In this document: positions 1 to 8,513 of the stretch, piece after piece | How positions within the stretch are numbered: the stretch's first letter is position 1 | Layout: every line of letters begins with the position of its first letter | Source: Fusibacter sp. 3D3 | Lineage (GTDB): Bacteria; Bacillota; Clostridia; Peptostreptococcales; Acidaminobacteraceae | Direction: 5' to 3' | DNA length: 64,000 nucleotides | Assembly: GCF_001748365.1 (NCBI RefSeq) | Contig: NZ_BDHH01000010.1 | Coordinates: forward strand, 124,001-188,000 | Notes under the pieces: model-generated | Database searches by the model: none | Seen by the model: only the letters and a program-made list of their open reading frames with translations | What the model was told of the DNA's origin: nothing | Made by a program: the position numbers and the translations under genes

Positions 1-1
1 A

Positions 2-502
2 ACAGGCCATCTTTATAATCTTGAAGCGAGTCCTGCTGAAGGTGCTGCTTATCGCTTTGCAAAAGCAGATAAAGCATTGTATCCCAACATTATAACGGCT
101 GGGGGCGATGTGCCCTATTATACGAATTCGACTCAACTCCCCGTTGGGTTTTCGACGGATTTATTTGAAGCCCTTGACTATCAAGATGATTTGCAAACCA
201 AGTACACTGGTGGTACAGTTTTTCATGGTTTTATTCCAGAGAAGATTCACTCGATAGAAACGGTAAAATGTATTCTTCAAAAGGTCACTCGAAATTATAA
301 ACTTCCTTATTTCACCATTACACCGACCTTCAGCATATGTGAAGATCATAAGTATATCGCAGGTGAAGAACACACTTGCCCAACTTGTGGAAAACCAACA
401 GAGGTTTGGTCTCGTGTAGTGGGATATCACCGCCCAATTAGTTCTTGGAACGATGGGAAACAATCCGAATTCGATGAACGCGTCGCTTTTTCAAATTTTT
501 AG
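2..502 (+). CDS. nrdD: Anaerobic ribonucleoside-triphosphate reductase, C-terminal part (partial)
   Basis: This is the last 166 residues of the class III ribonucleotide reductase, which makes dNTPs from NTPs under anoxia using a glycyl radical. The frame is open to the left edge of the window, so the gene is cut by the window and not broken. Visible family features are the GGDVPYYTNSTQLPVG segment, the C-terminal metal site built from SICEDH and CPTCGK, and the glycyl-radical loop RVVGYHRPISSWNDGKQ, whose Gly is the radical site. The C-terminus has the usual length after that loop. The activase nrdG lies downstream in the same orientation, but a 243-bp gap holding a structured repeat on the opposite strand separates the two. 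Confidence 0.95.
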   Translation, partial: TGHLYNLEASPAEGAAYRFAKADKALYPNIITAGGDVPYYTNSTQLPVGFSTDLFEALDYQDDLQTKYTGGTVFHGFIPEKIHSIETVKCILQKVTRNYKLPYFTITPTFSICEDHKYIAGEEHTCPTCGKPTEVWSRVVGYHRPISSWNDGKQSEFDERVAFSNF

Positions 503-551
503 AGAAAATATGGAATTTTATGTGGCAACTCATAGAAAAATATTATCTATA

Positions 552-697
552 AATCAAAGCGTATACTCAGTCCGCTTCGCTACCTTCGTAACACTTGCAC
601 AATCCTATCGGATTGCATTCAGTGGGCGTTTGGACTCCCACTGAATTAGGCATATGAACCCCCACTTTGAGAAGTGGGGGACATCTCCTCAAGGGTT
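552..697 (-). ncRNA. Orphan HEARO/omega-RNA-like element, copy A
   Basis: Read on the minus strand this is copy A of a four-member family. It starts with AACCCTTG, then a hairpin with a 9-bp CCCCCACTT/AAGTGGGGG stem, a hairpin with a 10-bp ATTCAGTGGG/CCCACTGAAT stem, a small CAATCC/GGATTG hairpin, and CAAGTGTT, which re-pairs with the first strand with one mismatch. The conserved tail ACGAAGGTAGCGAAGCGGAC and GAGTATACGCTTTGATT follow. It is the only copy without tandem duplication of the tail. It lies between nrdD and nrdG and runs against them, filling most of the gap. The assignment to the RNA family that partners IscB/IsrB is from memory of that family; no nuclease gene is present. Confidence 0.6.
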
Positions 698-745
698 ATA
701 ATAAGACATATGATTTAGACTGAACATCGATTAGAAGGAGTCGTT

Positions 746-1459
746 ATGGCATTAAAACACATAAAATTCGAAAGCTTTTTAAAAACTTCATTTATTGATT
801 ATCCAGATTTGATTTCTAGCGTTGCCTATTTTGGCAAGTGCAACTTCAAATGTCCCTATTGTCATAACGGGGACTTAGTTATGAGATCCAGTGAAAGGGT
901 CAATTCCGAAGACTGGCTTTTACATTTGCAAAAAAGAAAAGGTTTAATTGACGGAGTCGTTATATCCGGTGGTGAACCTTCAATGAATAATGACATTTTA
1001 CCTTTGTTAGAAGCACTCAGAAAGCTGTCCATGAAGATTAAGATCGATACAAATGGCAGTAATCCAGAATGGCTTGAAAATATCATTGAACATCAGTTGG
1101 TGGATTATATTGCCATGGACCTTAAGAATACACCTTCTAAATATGAGGCGACTGCAGGCATAGCACATTTTGACAATCAAGGACTCTTTAAAAGCATTCA
1201 CACGATCATCCAAAGTGGTGTAAATCATGAATTTAGAACAACACTTATGAAGGAATTCCACGAATTAAGTGATTTAATAGAAATGGCAACACTTATAAAC
1301 GGGAGTGAGCGCTACACTTTACAACAATACGAGTATAATGAGAAACAAATTATAGATCACCCCTTTACTGCGTATTCAGCAGATGAGATGAATCATATGA
1401 AAGCTCAAATTCAACCTTTGCTTAAAGGGACACACATAAATGTCATCAGTAAATATTGA
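746..1459 (+). CDS. nrdG: Anaerobic ribonucleotide reductase activating protein (radical SAM)
   Basis: A 237-residue radical-SAM enzyme that uses S-adenosylmethionine and a [4Fe-4S] cluster to install the glycyl radical on NrdD. The cluster motif CNFKCPYC (CxxxCxxC) sits near residue 32, followed by the SAM-binding GGEP motif (VVISGGEPSMN) near residue 75. The length fits the longer clostridial NrdG subfamily (about 230 residues) better than the short E. coli form. The start is set by AGAAGGAG seven bases upstream. Its position after nrdD supports the assignment; a pyruvate formate-lyase activase is a less likely alternative because no pfl gene is adjacent. Confidence 0.9.
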   Translation: MALKHIKFESFLKTSFIDYPDLISSVAYFGKCNFKCPYCHNGDLVMRSSERVNSEDWLLHLQKRKGLIDGVVISGGEPSMNNDILPLLEALRKLSMKIKIDTNGSNPEWLENIIEHQLVDYIAMDLKNTPSKYEATAGIAHFDNQGLFKSIHTIIQSGVNHEFRTTLMKEFHELSDLIEMATLINGSERYTLQQYEYNEKQIIDHPFTAYSADEMNHMKAQIQPLLKGTHINVISKY

Positions 1460-1466
1460 TTTTATA

Positions 1467-1518
1467 GTCAGCACTTTGTGGGTAAACTTTAAACCGCCAA
1501 CTGCTGATTTTTTATTTT
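1467..1518 (+). terminator. Intrinsic terminator after nrdG
   Basis: An imperfect stem-loop whose ends are GTCAGCA and TGCTGAT is followed directly by a run of T (TTTTTTATTTT). It lies just past the nrdG stop and ahead of the acpS promoter. Confidence 0.75.
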
Positions 1519-1525
1519 AGAGATA

Positions 1526-1554
1526 TTGACGGCTAAAAGTGAAAAGCGTATAAT
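1526..1554 (+). promoter_or_regulatory. Sigma-A promoter for acpS-nnr
   Basis: TTGACG (-35) and TATAAT (-10) are separated by exactly 17 bp, about 37 bp ahead of the acpS start. This is a near-consensus housekeeping promoter. Confidence 0.8.
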
Positions 1555-1590
1555 GATACATTGTTAGAAAACTAGGAATGAGTGTGGAAC

Positions 1591-1971
1591 ATGATAATTA
1601 AGGGTAACGGTGTAGACATCGTTGAAATTGAAAGATTCAAAAAAATTATAGAAGAGAAACCAAAGTTTTTGAAACGTTTCTTTACGGCTTCCGAAAATGA
1701 GTTTTTTGAGAAAAAACAGATGAAAGCAGAGACGATTTCTGGAAATTTTGCAGCTAAGGAAGCTGTTTCAAAGGCGTTTGGTACAGGTGTAAGGGGATTT
1801 AATCTTGTGGATATTGAAGTGCTTAGGGATGAATTGGGTCAGCCTTATGTGAATTTATACAATGGTGCCAAGGCGATTGCGCATCAAAAAGGGATTGAGA
1901 CATTGATGGTTTCAATTTCACATTCAAATGAAAATGCGATTGCATTTGTCATCGCTGTTGGGGAGGCGTGA
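1591..1971 (+). CDS. acpS: Holo-[acyl-carrier-protein] synthase
   Basis: A 126-residue 4'-phosphopantetheinyl transferase that moves phosphopantetheine from CoA to the serine of acyl carrier protein, activating fatty-acid synthesis. The two family signatures are intact: GNGVDIVEIERF near the N-terminus (Mg-binding Asp) and GNFAAKEAVSKAFGTG (catalytic Glu) near residue 55. The ATG is preferred over an in-frame GTG three codons upstream because AGGAATGAG sits at a proper distance and the protein then has normal AcpS length. The next gene starts 5 bp after the stop, a common acpS-nnr pairing in Firmicutes. CoA supply links it functionally to the pantothenate operon near 50 kb. Confidence 0.95.
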   Translation: MIIKGNGVDIVEIERFKKIIEEKPKFLKRFFTASENEFFEKKQMKAETISGNFAAKEAVSKAFGTGVRGFNLVDIEVLRDELGQPYVNLYNGAKAIAHQKGIETLMVSISHSNENAIAFVIAVGEA

Positions 1972-1975
1972 AGTC

Positions 1976-3526
1976 ATGAAAATCGCAACGGAAAAGGACA
2001 TTAGAGCCATTGATTTGAAAGCGGTAGAAAAGTATCAAATACCGCAAATGGTTTTAATGGAAAATGCAGGTATTGCACTTGCGGAAGAAGTAAAAAAACA
2101 TGTCAATAAGCATAGTAAAATCATTATTGTGGTAGGCATGGGAAACAATGGTGGTGATGGCTTGGTCTGTGCGAGGCATTTACACAACGAATCGTATGGG
2201 GTTAAAATATTCATGATTGGCAATCTTAAAAAGTTGTCAGAGCACGCCAATCGCAATTTTGAAATAATTAAACATTTAAGCATAACCGTGGAAATGATCA
2301 ATGACATCGGAGGCGTTAAAAAACTGGGTAAAACGATCGCCTATGATGATGTTGTGGTAGATTGCATATTTGGAATTGGCATCACGAAAGATGTGGAAGG
2401 GGTTTATGAACTTGCGATAGATGAAATAAATGAATCCAAGGGCTATATCATTTCGTGTGATATTCCAAGTGGTATACATGCCAGTGAAGGGCTCGTCATG
2501 AAAACTGCAGTTCGTGCGCATAAAACAGTTGCACTTTGCCTTCCAAAAGTAGGAAATATAATGTACCCAGCTGCGGAATACAATGGCGAACTGGTTGTAA
2601 AAAAAATAGCGATTCCAAAAGAACTCATTGCGGAGATGATTATACCGCTTGAAACCATATCGCATGAAATGGTCAAACAGATGATTCCAAAGAGACCTAA
2701 AAATTCTCATAAGGGCCTTTATGGCAAGGCAAGCATAATTGCTGGATCTTTTGGAATGACAGGGGCTGCAATCTTGTGTGGTAAGAGTGCGCTTAGATCA
2801 GGCGTAGGTTTATTAAAACTGATCATCCCTGAATCGCTTCATGCGATCATCACTACAAGTGTTCCAGAAGCAGTGACAGTACCGCTTGCGGAGACGCGTA
2901 AGGGTGTTTTTGGGATAAATCAAGTGGAAAAATTAGTTCAAACCTGCGATACGGCAGATGTAATCGCGATTGGACCGGGTTGTGGTCAAAATGCTGAACT
3001 GAATGAAATATTGAGGCACTTGGTTACTTTAGTAGATAAACCTGTTATTATTGATGCAGATGGCTTGAATACGCTTGCCAGAAATGTCGATGTGCTCGGT
3101 CATAAGAAAAATGAAGTTGTGTTGACGCCGCATCCAGGTGAAATGAGTCGATTGACAAATTTACCACTTGAGGTGATTAATCTACACCCTATTACAACAG
3201 CGAGAGATTTTGCTAAAAAATGGAAAGTTATTGTGGTGTTAAAAGGCGCAAGGACTGTGATTGCGTTGCCATCTGGGCAGACTTATATCAACATCAATGG
3301 AAATCCAGGGATGGCAACTGCAGGGAGTGGTGATGTTTTAACAGGCATTATAACGAGTCTAGTGGCTCAAGGACTTAGTCCAGAAAAAGCTGCAGTTGCA
3401 GGGGTTTATATTCACGGCTATTCAGGTGATCTCATGGTGAGTCAAAAAGGTGAATATGGGTTGATCGCTGGAGATTTGATCGAAGGGATTACTCAAGCTT
3501 TCAAACATCTCGAACTGGATGTTTAG
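1976..3526 (+). CDS. nnr: Bifunctional NAD(P)H-hydrate epimerase / ADP-dependent dehydratase
   Basis: A 516-residue repair enzyme for damaged nicotinamide cofactors. The N-terminal half (about residues 1-215) is the YjeF-type epimerase that interconverts R and S NAD(P)H-hydrate; it carries GNNGGDGLVCARHL. The C-terminal half (about 235-510) is the ribokinase-like ADP-dependent dehydratase, with VVLTPHPGEMSRL and the nucleotide-binding loop GMATAGSGDVLTGII. Length is typical of the fused bacterial form. The ATG is preceded by GGGGAGGCG, which lies in the end of acpS, so the two genes are translationally close and probably co-transcribed from the acpS promoter. Confidence 0.95.
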   Translation: MKIATEKDIRAIDLKAVEKYQIPQMVLMENAGIALAEEVKKHVNKHSKIIIVVGMGNNGGDGLVCARHLHNESYGVKIFMIGNLKKLSEHANRNFEIIKHLSITVEMINDIGGVKKLGKTIAYDDVVVDCIFGIGITKDVEGVYELAIDEINESKGYIISCDIPSGIHASEGLVMKTAVRAHKTVALCLPKVGNIMYPAAEYNGELVVKKIAIPKELIAEMIIPLETISHEMVKQMIPKRPKNSHKGLYGKASIIAGSFGMTGAAILCGKSALRSGVGLLKLIIPESLHAIITTSVPEAVTVPLAETRKGVFGINQVEKLVQTCDTADVIAIGPGCGQNAELNEILRHLVTLVDKPVIIDADGLNTLARNVDVLGHKKNEVVLTPHPGEMSRLTNLPLEVINLHPITTARDFAKKWKVIVVLKGARTVIALPSGQTYININGNPGMATAGSGDVLTGIITSLVAQGLSPEKAAVAGVYIHGYSGDLMVSQKGEYGLIAGDLIEGITQAFKHLELDV

Positions 3527-3555
3527 CACACAAAAAATCGTTAAAATTCAATAGT

Positions 3556-3616
3556 CAAGTTAAAAAAAATGGATTAAAATAGTCTTGGGACTGTTTTAGT
3601 CTATTTTTTTAACTTG
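3556..3616 (+). terminator. Long imperfect palindrome between nnr and alr
   Basis: A hairpin of about 28 bp on each side with a TTGG loop, beginning CAAGTTAAAAAAA and ending TTTTTTTAACTTG, with several G-U pairs and a few mismatches. It lies between the nnr stop and the alr ribosome binding site, whose AGGGGGG begins about 8 bp after the stem. The T-rich arm could act as a terminator for nnr. Its closeness to the alr start also allows an attenuator or operator role. Confidence 0.5.
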
Positions 3617-3631
3617 ATATTAGGGGGGCAT

Positions 3632-4801
3632 ATGAGTCAAAATACTTTAACGAGACCTGTTTGGGCAGAGATAAACTTAGATGCATTGGCATATAATATG
3701 AGAGCGGTCAGAAAGTGTATAAAACCTTCAACTTTGGCAAGTGCAGTCATCAAGGCAGATGGATATGGTCATGGGGCGGTACAAATTGCAGGCGTATTGC
3801 TAGATAATGGGGCAGACCGTTTGGCTGTAGCGACACTTTCAGAGGCTGTTCAACTCAGACGCGTTTATGGGGATACAGAAATTATGATATTGGGTTATAC
3901 ACCTAATGAAAATGCTGAAGAAGTCATTGGAAATGGATTGATTCAAACTGTATACCATATCGAACAAGCCGTTTTTTTGAATCAAAAGGCAATGGAAATG
4001 AATCGAAAATTAAAAGTACATGTAAAATTAGATACGGGCATGAGACGTATTGGCATGGCGATTACAGAAGAAACTGTGGCTCAAATTATAGAGATGACTA
4101 CTTTTTCACATCTTATTATAGAAGGCTTATTTACGCATTTTGCAGTGGCTGATGAAACGGATAAAGCTTTTACACATACACAAGTTGAGCGGTTTAAGTG
4201 GGTGGCGGATAGGCTTGAAGCGCAGGGCGTAAGCATTCCTATAAAACATGTAGCCAACAGTGCAACCATCATTGACTGTCCAGAGTATCAATTTGATATG
4301 GTGAGAGCGGGTATTATGCTATATGGTTTATACCCGTCAAAGGATGTGAATCATAAGGCCGTTTCTTTAAAAGAAGTGATGTCGCTTAGAGCACAAATCT
4401 CACATGTGAAATATGTAGAAGCGGGAGAGGGCATCAGCTATGGTTTGATTTATAAAACGTGTGAAAAAGAGCAGATCGCAACTTTGCCGTTGGGCTATGC
4501 AGATGGATTTGCTAGAGGTTACACGGGCCTCGCAAAGGCAATTGTCAAAGGTAAAATCAAGCCAGTCATTGGGCGTATTTGCATGGATCAATGTATGTTG
4601 AGTGTCACTGGGATCGATGTAAATGTGGGCGATGTTGTGACTTTATTTGGAACTGAAGGGACTCAAGTGATTTCCATTGATGAATACGCGGATATGATTG
4701 GTACGATCAATTATGAGGTGGTTTGTATGATCTCTAAACGTGTTTTGAGGGTTTATAAAAAAGAGGACAAAATTGTAGCTGTTATAGATTATTTAAGATA
4801 A
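3632..4801 (+). CDS. alr: Alanine racemase
   Basis: A 389-residue PLP enzyme that converts L-alanine to D-alanine for peptidoglycan. The PLP lysine lies in AVIKADGYGHG (Lys41), and the second catalytic base, the tyrosine of GISYGL, is near residue 270. The N-terminal TIM barrel and C-terminal beta domain (RICMDQCMLSV) are complete. The start is fixed by AGGGGGGC just upstream. The gene follows the acpS-nnr pair and precedes an EndoAI/EndoA-type toxin pair, the same order (acpS, yjeF-like, alr, toxin pair) known from Bacillus-type genomes. Confidence 0.96.
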   Translation: MSQNTLTRPVWAEINLDALAYNMRAVRKCIKPSTLASAVIKADGYGHGAVQIAGVLLDNGADRLAVATLSEAVQLRRVYGDTEIMILGYTPNENAEEVIGNGLIQTVYHIEQAVFLNQKAMEMNRKLKVHVKLDTGMRRIGMAITEETVAQIIEMTTFSHLIIEGLFTHFAVADETDKAFTHTQVERFKWVADRLEAQGVSIPIKHVANSATIIDCPEYQFDMVRAGIMLYGLYPSKDVNHKAVSLKEVMSLRAQISHVKYVEAGEGISYGLIYKTCEKEQIATLPLGYADGFARGYTGLAKAIVKGKIKPVIGRICMDQCMLSVTGIDVNVGDVVTLFGTEGTQVISIDEYADMIGTINYEVVCMISKRVLRVYKKEDKIVAVIDYLR

Positions 4802-4963
4802 TAAGGTGATTTTTATGGCGATTTCTTAGATTTTATGATAAAATGTTCAGTAGATAGAGACATATAAATGTAAAATGGGTTACGGGAAGCTAAAAAAAAA
4901 ATATTTTGGGCAATTTTTTTGGGAGAAGAAGGGCTAAATTATACAATGTTTATGGATTCTTAA

Positions 4964-5045
4964 GACATTAAATTGTTTTATTTAATGTCACAAGTGTAAC
5001 ATAAGCTGAGAGAAATTGTTTAGATACAAAGGGTATCGTTAACAA
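4964..5045 (+). promoter_or_regulatory. Dyad symmetries ahead of the toxin-antitoxin pair
   Basis: The 257-bp gap after alr holds two inverted repeats: a GACATTAAA/TTTAATGTC hairpin, and TTGTT..GATAC/GTATC..AACAA ending two bases before the G-rich ribosome binding site of the antitoxin gene. Toxin-antitoxin operons are commonly autorepressed through such dyads, so an operator is possible. No convincing -35/-10 pair could be assigned; TGATAAAAT further upstream is the best -10-like element. Confidence 0.35.
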
Positions 5046-5058
5046 TGGGGGTTTTGTG

Positions 5059-5298
5059 ATGAAAAAAAATGCTCAGTACAATTGTGAATCCTTTGGTGCG
5101 TACACCTTTTTTTTGAAAAATGTAGCATTAAAAGCACACAAGAAGAATGCTCTGAAAAATTGTAAAGCCTACGAGGCAATGCGTGTTGGCTACGAAATAA
5201 TGGCTCAGATTAATTTAGAATTTTGTGAATCTGGGTTGATAGATTACTTATCTGCGTTATCTATCTTTGAATCAAAGTTGAATGGAGATGATAATTAA
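5059..5298 (+). CDS. Divergent EndoAI/MazE-like antitoxin
   Basis: A 79-residue protein in the position of the antitoxin of an EndoAI/EndoA (MazEF) pair. Its C-terminal half, with [14 protein letters not shown], resembles the toxin-binding tail of Bacillus EndoAI (GYMEMAKINL, from memory). The N-terminal half is Lys- and Cys-rich and shows no recognisable ribbon-helix-helix DNA-binding pattern. A GTG codon lies directly before the chosen ATG; the GGGGG motif is better spaced for the ATG. The toxin gene overlaps its 3' end by 17 bp. If the reading is right, this antitoxin keeps toxin binding but has lost or replaced its DNA-binding domain. Confidence 0.6.
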   Translation: MKKNAQYNCESFGAYTFFLKNVALKAHKKNALKNCKAYEAMRVGYEIMAQINLEFCESGLIDYLSALSIFESKLNGDDN

Positions 5299-5656
5299 GG
5301 TGAATATTAAAAGAGGCGACGTATTTTTTGCAGATTTATCACCTGTGCGTGGTTCCGAACAAGGTGGGCAGAGACCCGTTTTGATCATTCAAAACGATAT
5401 CGGTAATAAGTACAGCCCCACAGTGATCATAGCAGCGATTACAGCAAAAATAGCAAAAGCAAAATTACCGACACATGTTGAAGTGCAAGCTTCTCAAGTA
5501 GGCTTGTTAAAAGATTCTGTAGTTTTATTAGAACAAGTGAGAACGATTGATAAAACGCGATTGATTCAAAAACTTGGACATCTTGAAGAAGGTGTCATGG
5601 TGGATGTTGATAAGGCCTTGGTCATCAGCCTTGGTCTATATGAGGAAGATGCTTAA
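5282..5656 (+). CDS. ndoA: EndoA/MazF-type endoribonuclease toxin
   Basis: A 118-124 residue sequence-specific mRNA interferase. Strong family features are [19 protein letters not shown] near the N-terminus, [19 protein letters not shown], and [17 protein letters not shown]. The dimeric SH3-like toxin fold cuts mRNA at short motifs and is neutralised by the antitoxin encoded directly upstream. Three in-frame starts are possible (two ATGs inside the antitoxin 3' end and a GTG just after its stop). The GTG start gives the usual 118 residues; the longer form is listed here. A terminator follows, so the pair forms a two-gene unit. Confidence 0.93.
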   Translation: MEMIIKVNIKRGDVFFADLSPVRGSEQGGQRPVLIIQNDIGNKYSPTVIIAAITAKIAKAKLPTHVEVQASQVGLLKDSVVLLEQVRTIDKTRLIQKLGHLEEGVMVDVDKALVISLGLYEEDA

Positions 5657-5660
5657 AATG

Positions 5661-5690
5661 CCTGTATATTTTTTATATACAGGTTTTTTC
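5661..5690 (+). terminator. Intrinsic terminator after the toxin gene
   Basis: A perfect 9-bp stem (CCTGTATAT/ATATACAGG) with a T loop is followed by TTTTTTCC, 4 bp after the toxin stop codon. Confidence 0.85.
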
Positions 5691-5831
5691 CTGTTGTATA
5701 CATTGTATGGACATTTTGTATACCTTTTTTCTTGTTTTTTGAGGAACATGTTTTGAAATATAGCATGATCCATTCTCGTATGTTAAAATGATTGGTGATA
5801 GTGAATAAAATAAAGCGCTCAGGAGGCAGCA

Positions 5832-6335
5832 ATGACATTTAATAAAAATCTGGTTATAGGTTTAACGCTTGGCATTTTTATTGGTATGCTAGGAATCGCC
5901 CAAGCAGATGGTACCGCGGGAACCACAACAGATCCTCTTGTTACTGTAAGTTATATGGAAATGAAACTTAAGGCGTTAGACGACAAATACTTAACAGAAG
6001 TAAATGCTTTAAAAACTCAAATAGAGCAAATGAATCAAGGTGGTAGTTCTACCACTGGATCGCAAGTGTTTGAAATCATCAGTATTCCAAAAGGCAATGC
6101 CGTTTACTTTGCAGATAGTGCTGAGTTTATAGTGCGGGTTGGCAATGCCAATGTGATTGATCCCAACGCAGTGGGCATCCCAGATTTAACAGAAGGTAGC
6201 AAAGTGTTAAATGGTAAAAGGGTCCCAATTGACCATCATATGCTTGTACCCAGCAATGATGGTAGAGGTATTTTGACAACTGAGGACTGCTGGATGATGA
6301 TTAAGGGCAATTATACTATGATTTCAAATAATTAA
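5832..6335 (+). CDS. Exported protein of unknown function
   Basis: A 167-residue protein with an N-terminal signal sequence (NKNLVIGLTLGIFIGMLGIAQA) and a likely cleavage site after AQA. The middle (about residues 45-75) is a short amphipathic, coiled-coil-like stretch (MKLKALDDKYLTEVNALKT). The C-terminal part is a compact hydrophobic domain ending in HHMLVPSNDGRGILTTEDCW. I do not recognise the family. It begins a run with a DUF5693 membrane protein and csaB, so a role in the cell envelope is likely by context only. AGGAGG upstream defines the start. Confidence 0.75.
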   Translation: MTFNKNLVIGLTLGIFIGMLGIAQADGTAGTTTDPLVTVSYMEMKLKALDDKYLTEVNALKTQIEQMNQGGSSTTGSQVFEIISIPKGNAVYFADSAEFIVRVGNANVIDPNAVGIPDLTEGSKVLNGKRVPIDHHMLVPSNDGRGILTTEDCWMMIKGNYTMISNN

Positions 6336-6347
6336 CGTGGAGGCATC

Positions 6348-8513
6348 ATGAACTTAAAAAAGAAAATATACCTTATCTTATTTGTGATAAGTTTAATAGC
6401 AACGGGGACTATGCTTTTGAGTCGTATAAATGTTGAGAATCAGGCGAAAACTGTGGATATCGTTGCAGATTATTATGAATTTTCGCTCTTTGCAGATCAA
6501 TTAGAAATATCTGATGAAGAAATGTTTAAGACGCTTTCTGAATCGGGTATATCCAGTGTTGCGCTTTCAGAAGACTCGCTTTACAGTTTAGTGAATGAAC
6601 AAAAACCAATAGAGTACGATTTGCTTTCTAACGTGAAAAAAGATTTAGAATGGAAAACGCTTTATGACGGTCGAGCAGCTACTTTTCTCGAAGCCGATGA
6701 GAACAAGTATGATGTCGTTGTCAGAACTTATGATCAAGCGCTCTTTGAACGATTATCAGAAGCCATAGAAGCACGTTATGATATTGGCTTTTATGAATTT
6801 TTTGATGAAGAAGTGAATACGATTGTATTGAAAGGGACTATAGAGGATCTATACTATACAGAAGACAGCCGATATAAAGACATACTTGCAAAAGGTGTAA
6901 AACTCCCAAGAGTTGAAGTTTCATCTGCACTTGAGGACATTGGATTGGGATTCGATCCAGAAAAGATCGAAATTATAAAAGCGAGTGGATTGCCCATTAA
7001 TTTGAGACCTATAAACTTTGGGAGATCAAATACAAATATCGCTAAAGCTTATTTTGATGATGTTGAAAAATATGGGGAAGAACCCATGGAAATCATATTT
7101 GGCGGTAAGTCGGTTTTGGGTTTTGAAGAAGATGTTAAAAATTACGATCCACTTTTATACGAAACACTCGTTGCTAAAAATGTGCCAATTGCTTTAATTG
7201 AGTCCTCGCTCCAAAGAGGTCATTCTGAACAATATGGGTTAACTCAACTGGCACAAGATCTCAATTACAATGTGGTGCGCGTTTTTCCTGTGATTGAGTA
7301 TATTCAGCAGAGATATGATTATTTAGGCTATTACAAGGGTTCAATTGAGATTGAGAATACCCTTTATAGAGCCATTACAGAACGTAATATTAGAGCGGTC
7401 TATTTTAGACCTCATAAAGAGACTAATTTTACTTATTACGAAGTGTTAGACGATTACAAAACGATGTTTGCTCAATTGGAGGCGCGTCTTGAACCCCATG
7501 GTATAACACTTGGCAAACCCAGCGTCATGCCTTATCATACGGTTTCGCCATTTTTATTGATGTTGTCAGCTTTTGGCCTTTTAATTCTAGGATTGATTGC
7601 GCTTAAATTGATCTTTGATATCAATGAACGATTTGAATGGGTCTTGTTTGTTTTGGGAATGCTTTTTATTCCTGCCAGTGTATTCGTCATTCCAAATCTC
7701 AGTGTGGAGCTTTATGCTTTTGCAGCGGCCAATATATACCCAACAATAGCCATTATTTTCTTTATAGAGTATATCAAAGATATTTTGCTGAGTACAAAAT
7801 ATTATACTTTTAAAGGTATTATCGTGAAGGCAACCGTTGGCTTGACAGCAATTGTAATGCTGTGTTTGATTGGGGGGCTCACAGTAGGCGCAATTATGTC
7901 TAGATCAGACTACTTGGTGGAAATGAGTTTTTACAGAGGCGTTAAAGCGAGTCTGCTTCTACCGATGTTCCTTTTTGTAGCGGTGTACATCATTAAATTG
8001 GGTTATAGACGCAATGTGCATGATCTAGAGGAAAATACTTTCTTTATACAAGATCTCAAAGGCTTTTTACTTGAAAATGTGAAAGTGTATTACCTTGCAA
8101 TTGCAGCGCTACTTGGCATTATTGTCTACATCTACATTGCGAGATCAGGCCATGAAACTAATGTTGAAGCCTTAAACATAGAAATTATTTTTAGAAACTT
8201 TTTAGAAAATGTTATGTTGGCAAGACCGAGGACGAAAGAAATTTTAATGGCATTTCCAGCATTTACAGCAACTGTATATTTAGCGTGTAGAGGCTATCAG
8301 CGCATTTTATTTCCGTTTGCCTTGACCGCTATGATTGGCTTTACCTCCGTGGTAAATACGTTCTGTCACTCAAGAGCGCCAATTTATTTATCCACAGTAA
8401 GGGAACTCTTATCTTTAACAATGGGTATTGGTATTGGTATAATTGTACTTGTGGTATTAGAAATTATCAATCGCATCTATGTTGCGTATTTTGGGAGCAA
8501 AAATTATGAATAA
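6348..8513 (+). CDS. DUF5693-type multi-pass membrane protein
   Basis: A 721-residue protein with one N-terminal membrane anchor, a large extracytoplasmic domain (about residues 30-390), and about eight to nine hydrophobic segments in the C-terminal half. In my knowledge this matches the DUF5693 family, which often sits next to csaB in Clostridia; its biochemical function is unknown. The outer domain contains an alpha/beta pattern (SALEDIGLGFDPEKIEI, GLPINLRP) like a degenerate TIM-barrel hydrolase. GTGGAGG precedes the ATG. The stop overlaps the csaB start by 8 bp, so the two are translationally coupled and probably act together on surface polymers. Confidence 0.8.
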   Translation: MNLKKKIYLILFVISLIATGTMLLSRINVENQAKTVDIVADYYEFSLFADQLEISDEEMFKTLSESGISSVALSEDSLYSLVNEQKPIEYDLLSNVKKDLEWKTLYDGRAATFLEADENKYDVVVRTYDQALFERLSEAIEARYDIGFYEFFDEEVNTIVLKGTIEDLYYTEDSRYKDILAKGVKLPRVEVSSALEDIGLGFDPEKIEIIKASGLPINLRPINFGRSNTNIAKAYFDDVEKYGEEPMEIIFGGKSVLGFEEDVKNYDPLLYETLVAKNVPIALIESSLQRGHSEQYGLTQLAQDLNYNVVRVFPVIEYIQQRYDYLGYYKGSIEIENTLYRAITERNIRAVYFRPHKETNFTYYEVLDDYKTMFAQLEARLEPHGITLGKPSVMPYHTVSPFLLMLSAFGLLILGLIALKLIFDINERFEWVLFVLGMLFIPASVFVIPNLSVELYAFAAANIYPTIAIIFFIEYIKDILLSTKYYTFKGIIVKATVGLTAIVMLCLIGGLTVGAIMSRSDYLVEMSFYRGVKASLLLPMFLFVAVYIIKLGYRRNVHDLEENTFFIQDLKGFLLENVKVYYLAIAALLGIIVYIYIARSGHETNVEALNIEIIFRNFLENVMLARPRTKEILMAFPAFTATVYLACRGYQRILFPFALTAMIGFTSVVNTFCHSRAPIYLSTVRELLSLTMGIGIGIIVLVVLEIINRIYVAYFGSKNYE

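Noticed and set aside
161-463. Minus-strand 100-residue frame opposite nrdD
   Set aside because: It lies wholly inside a well-conserved coding sequence in the opposite strand and has no family features.
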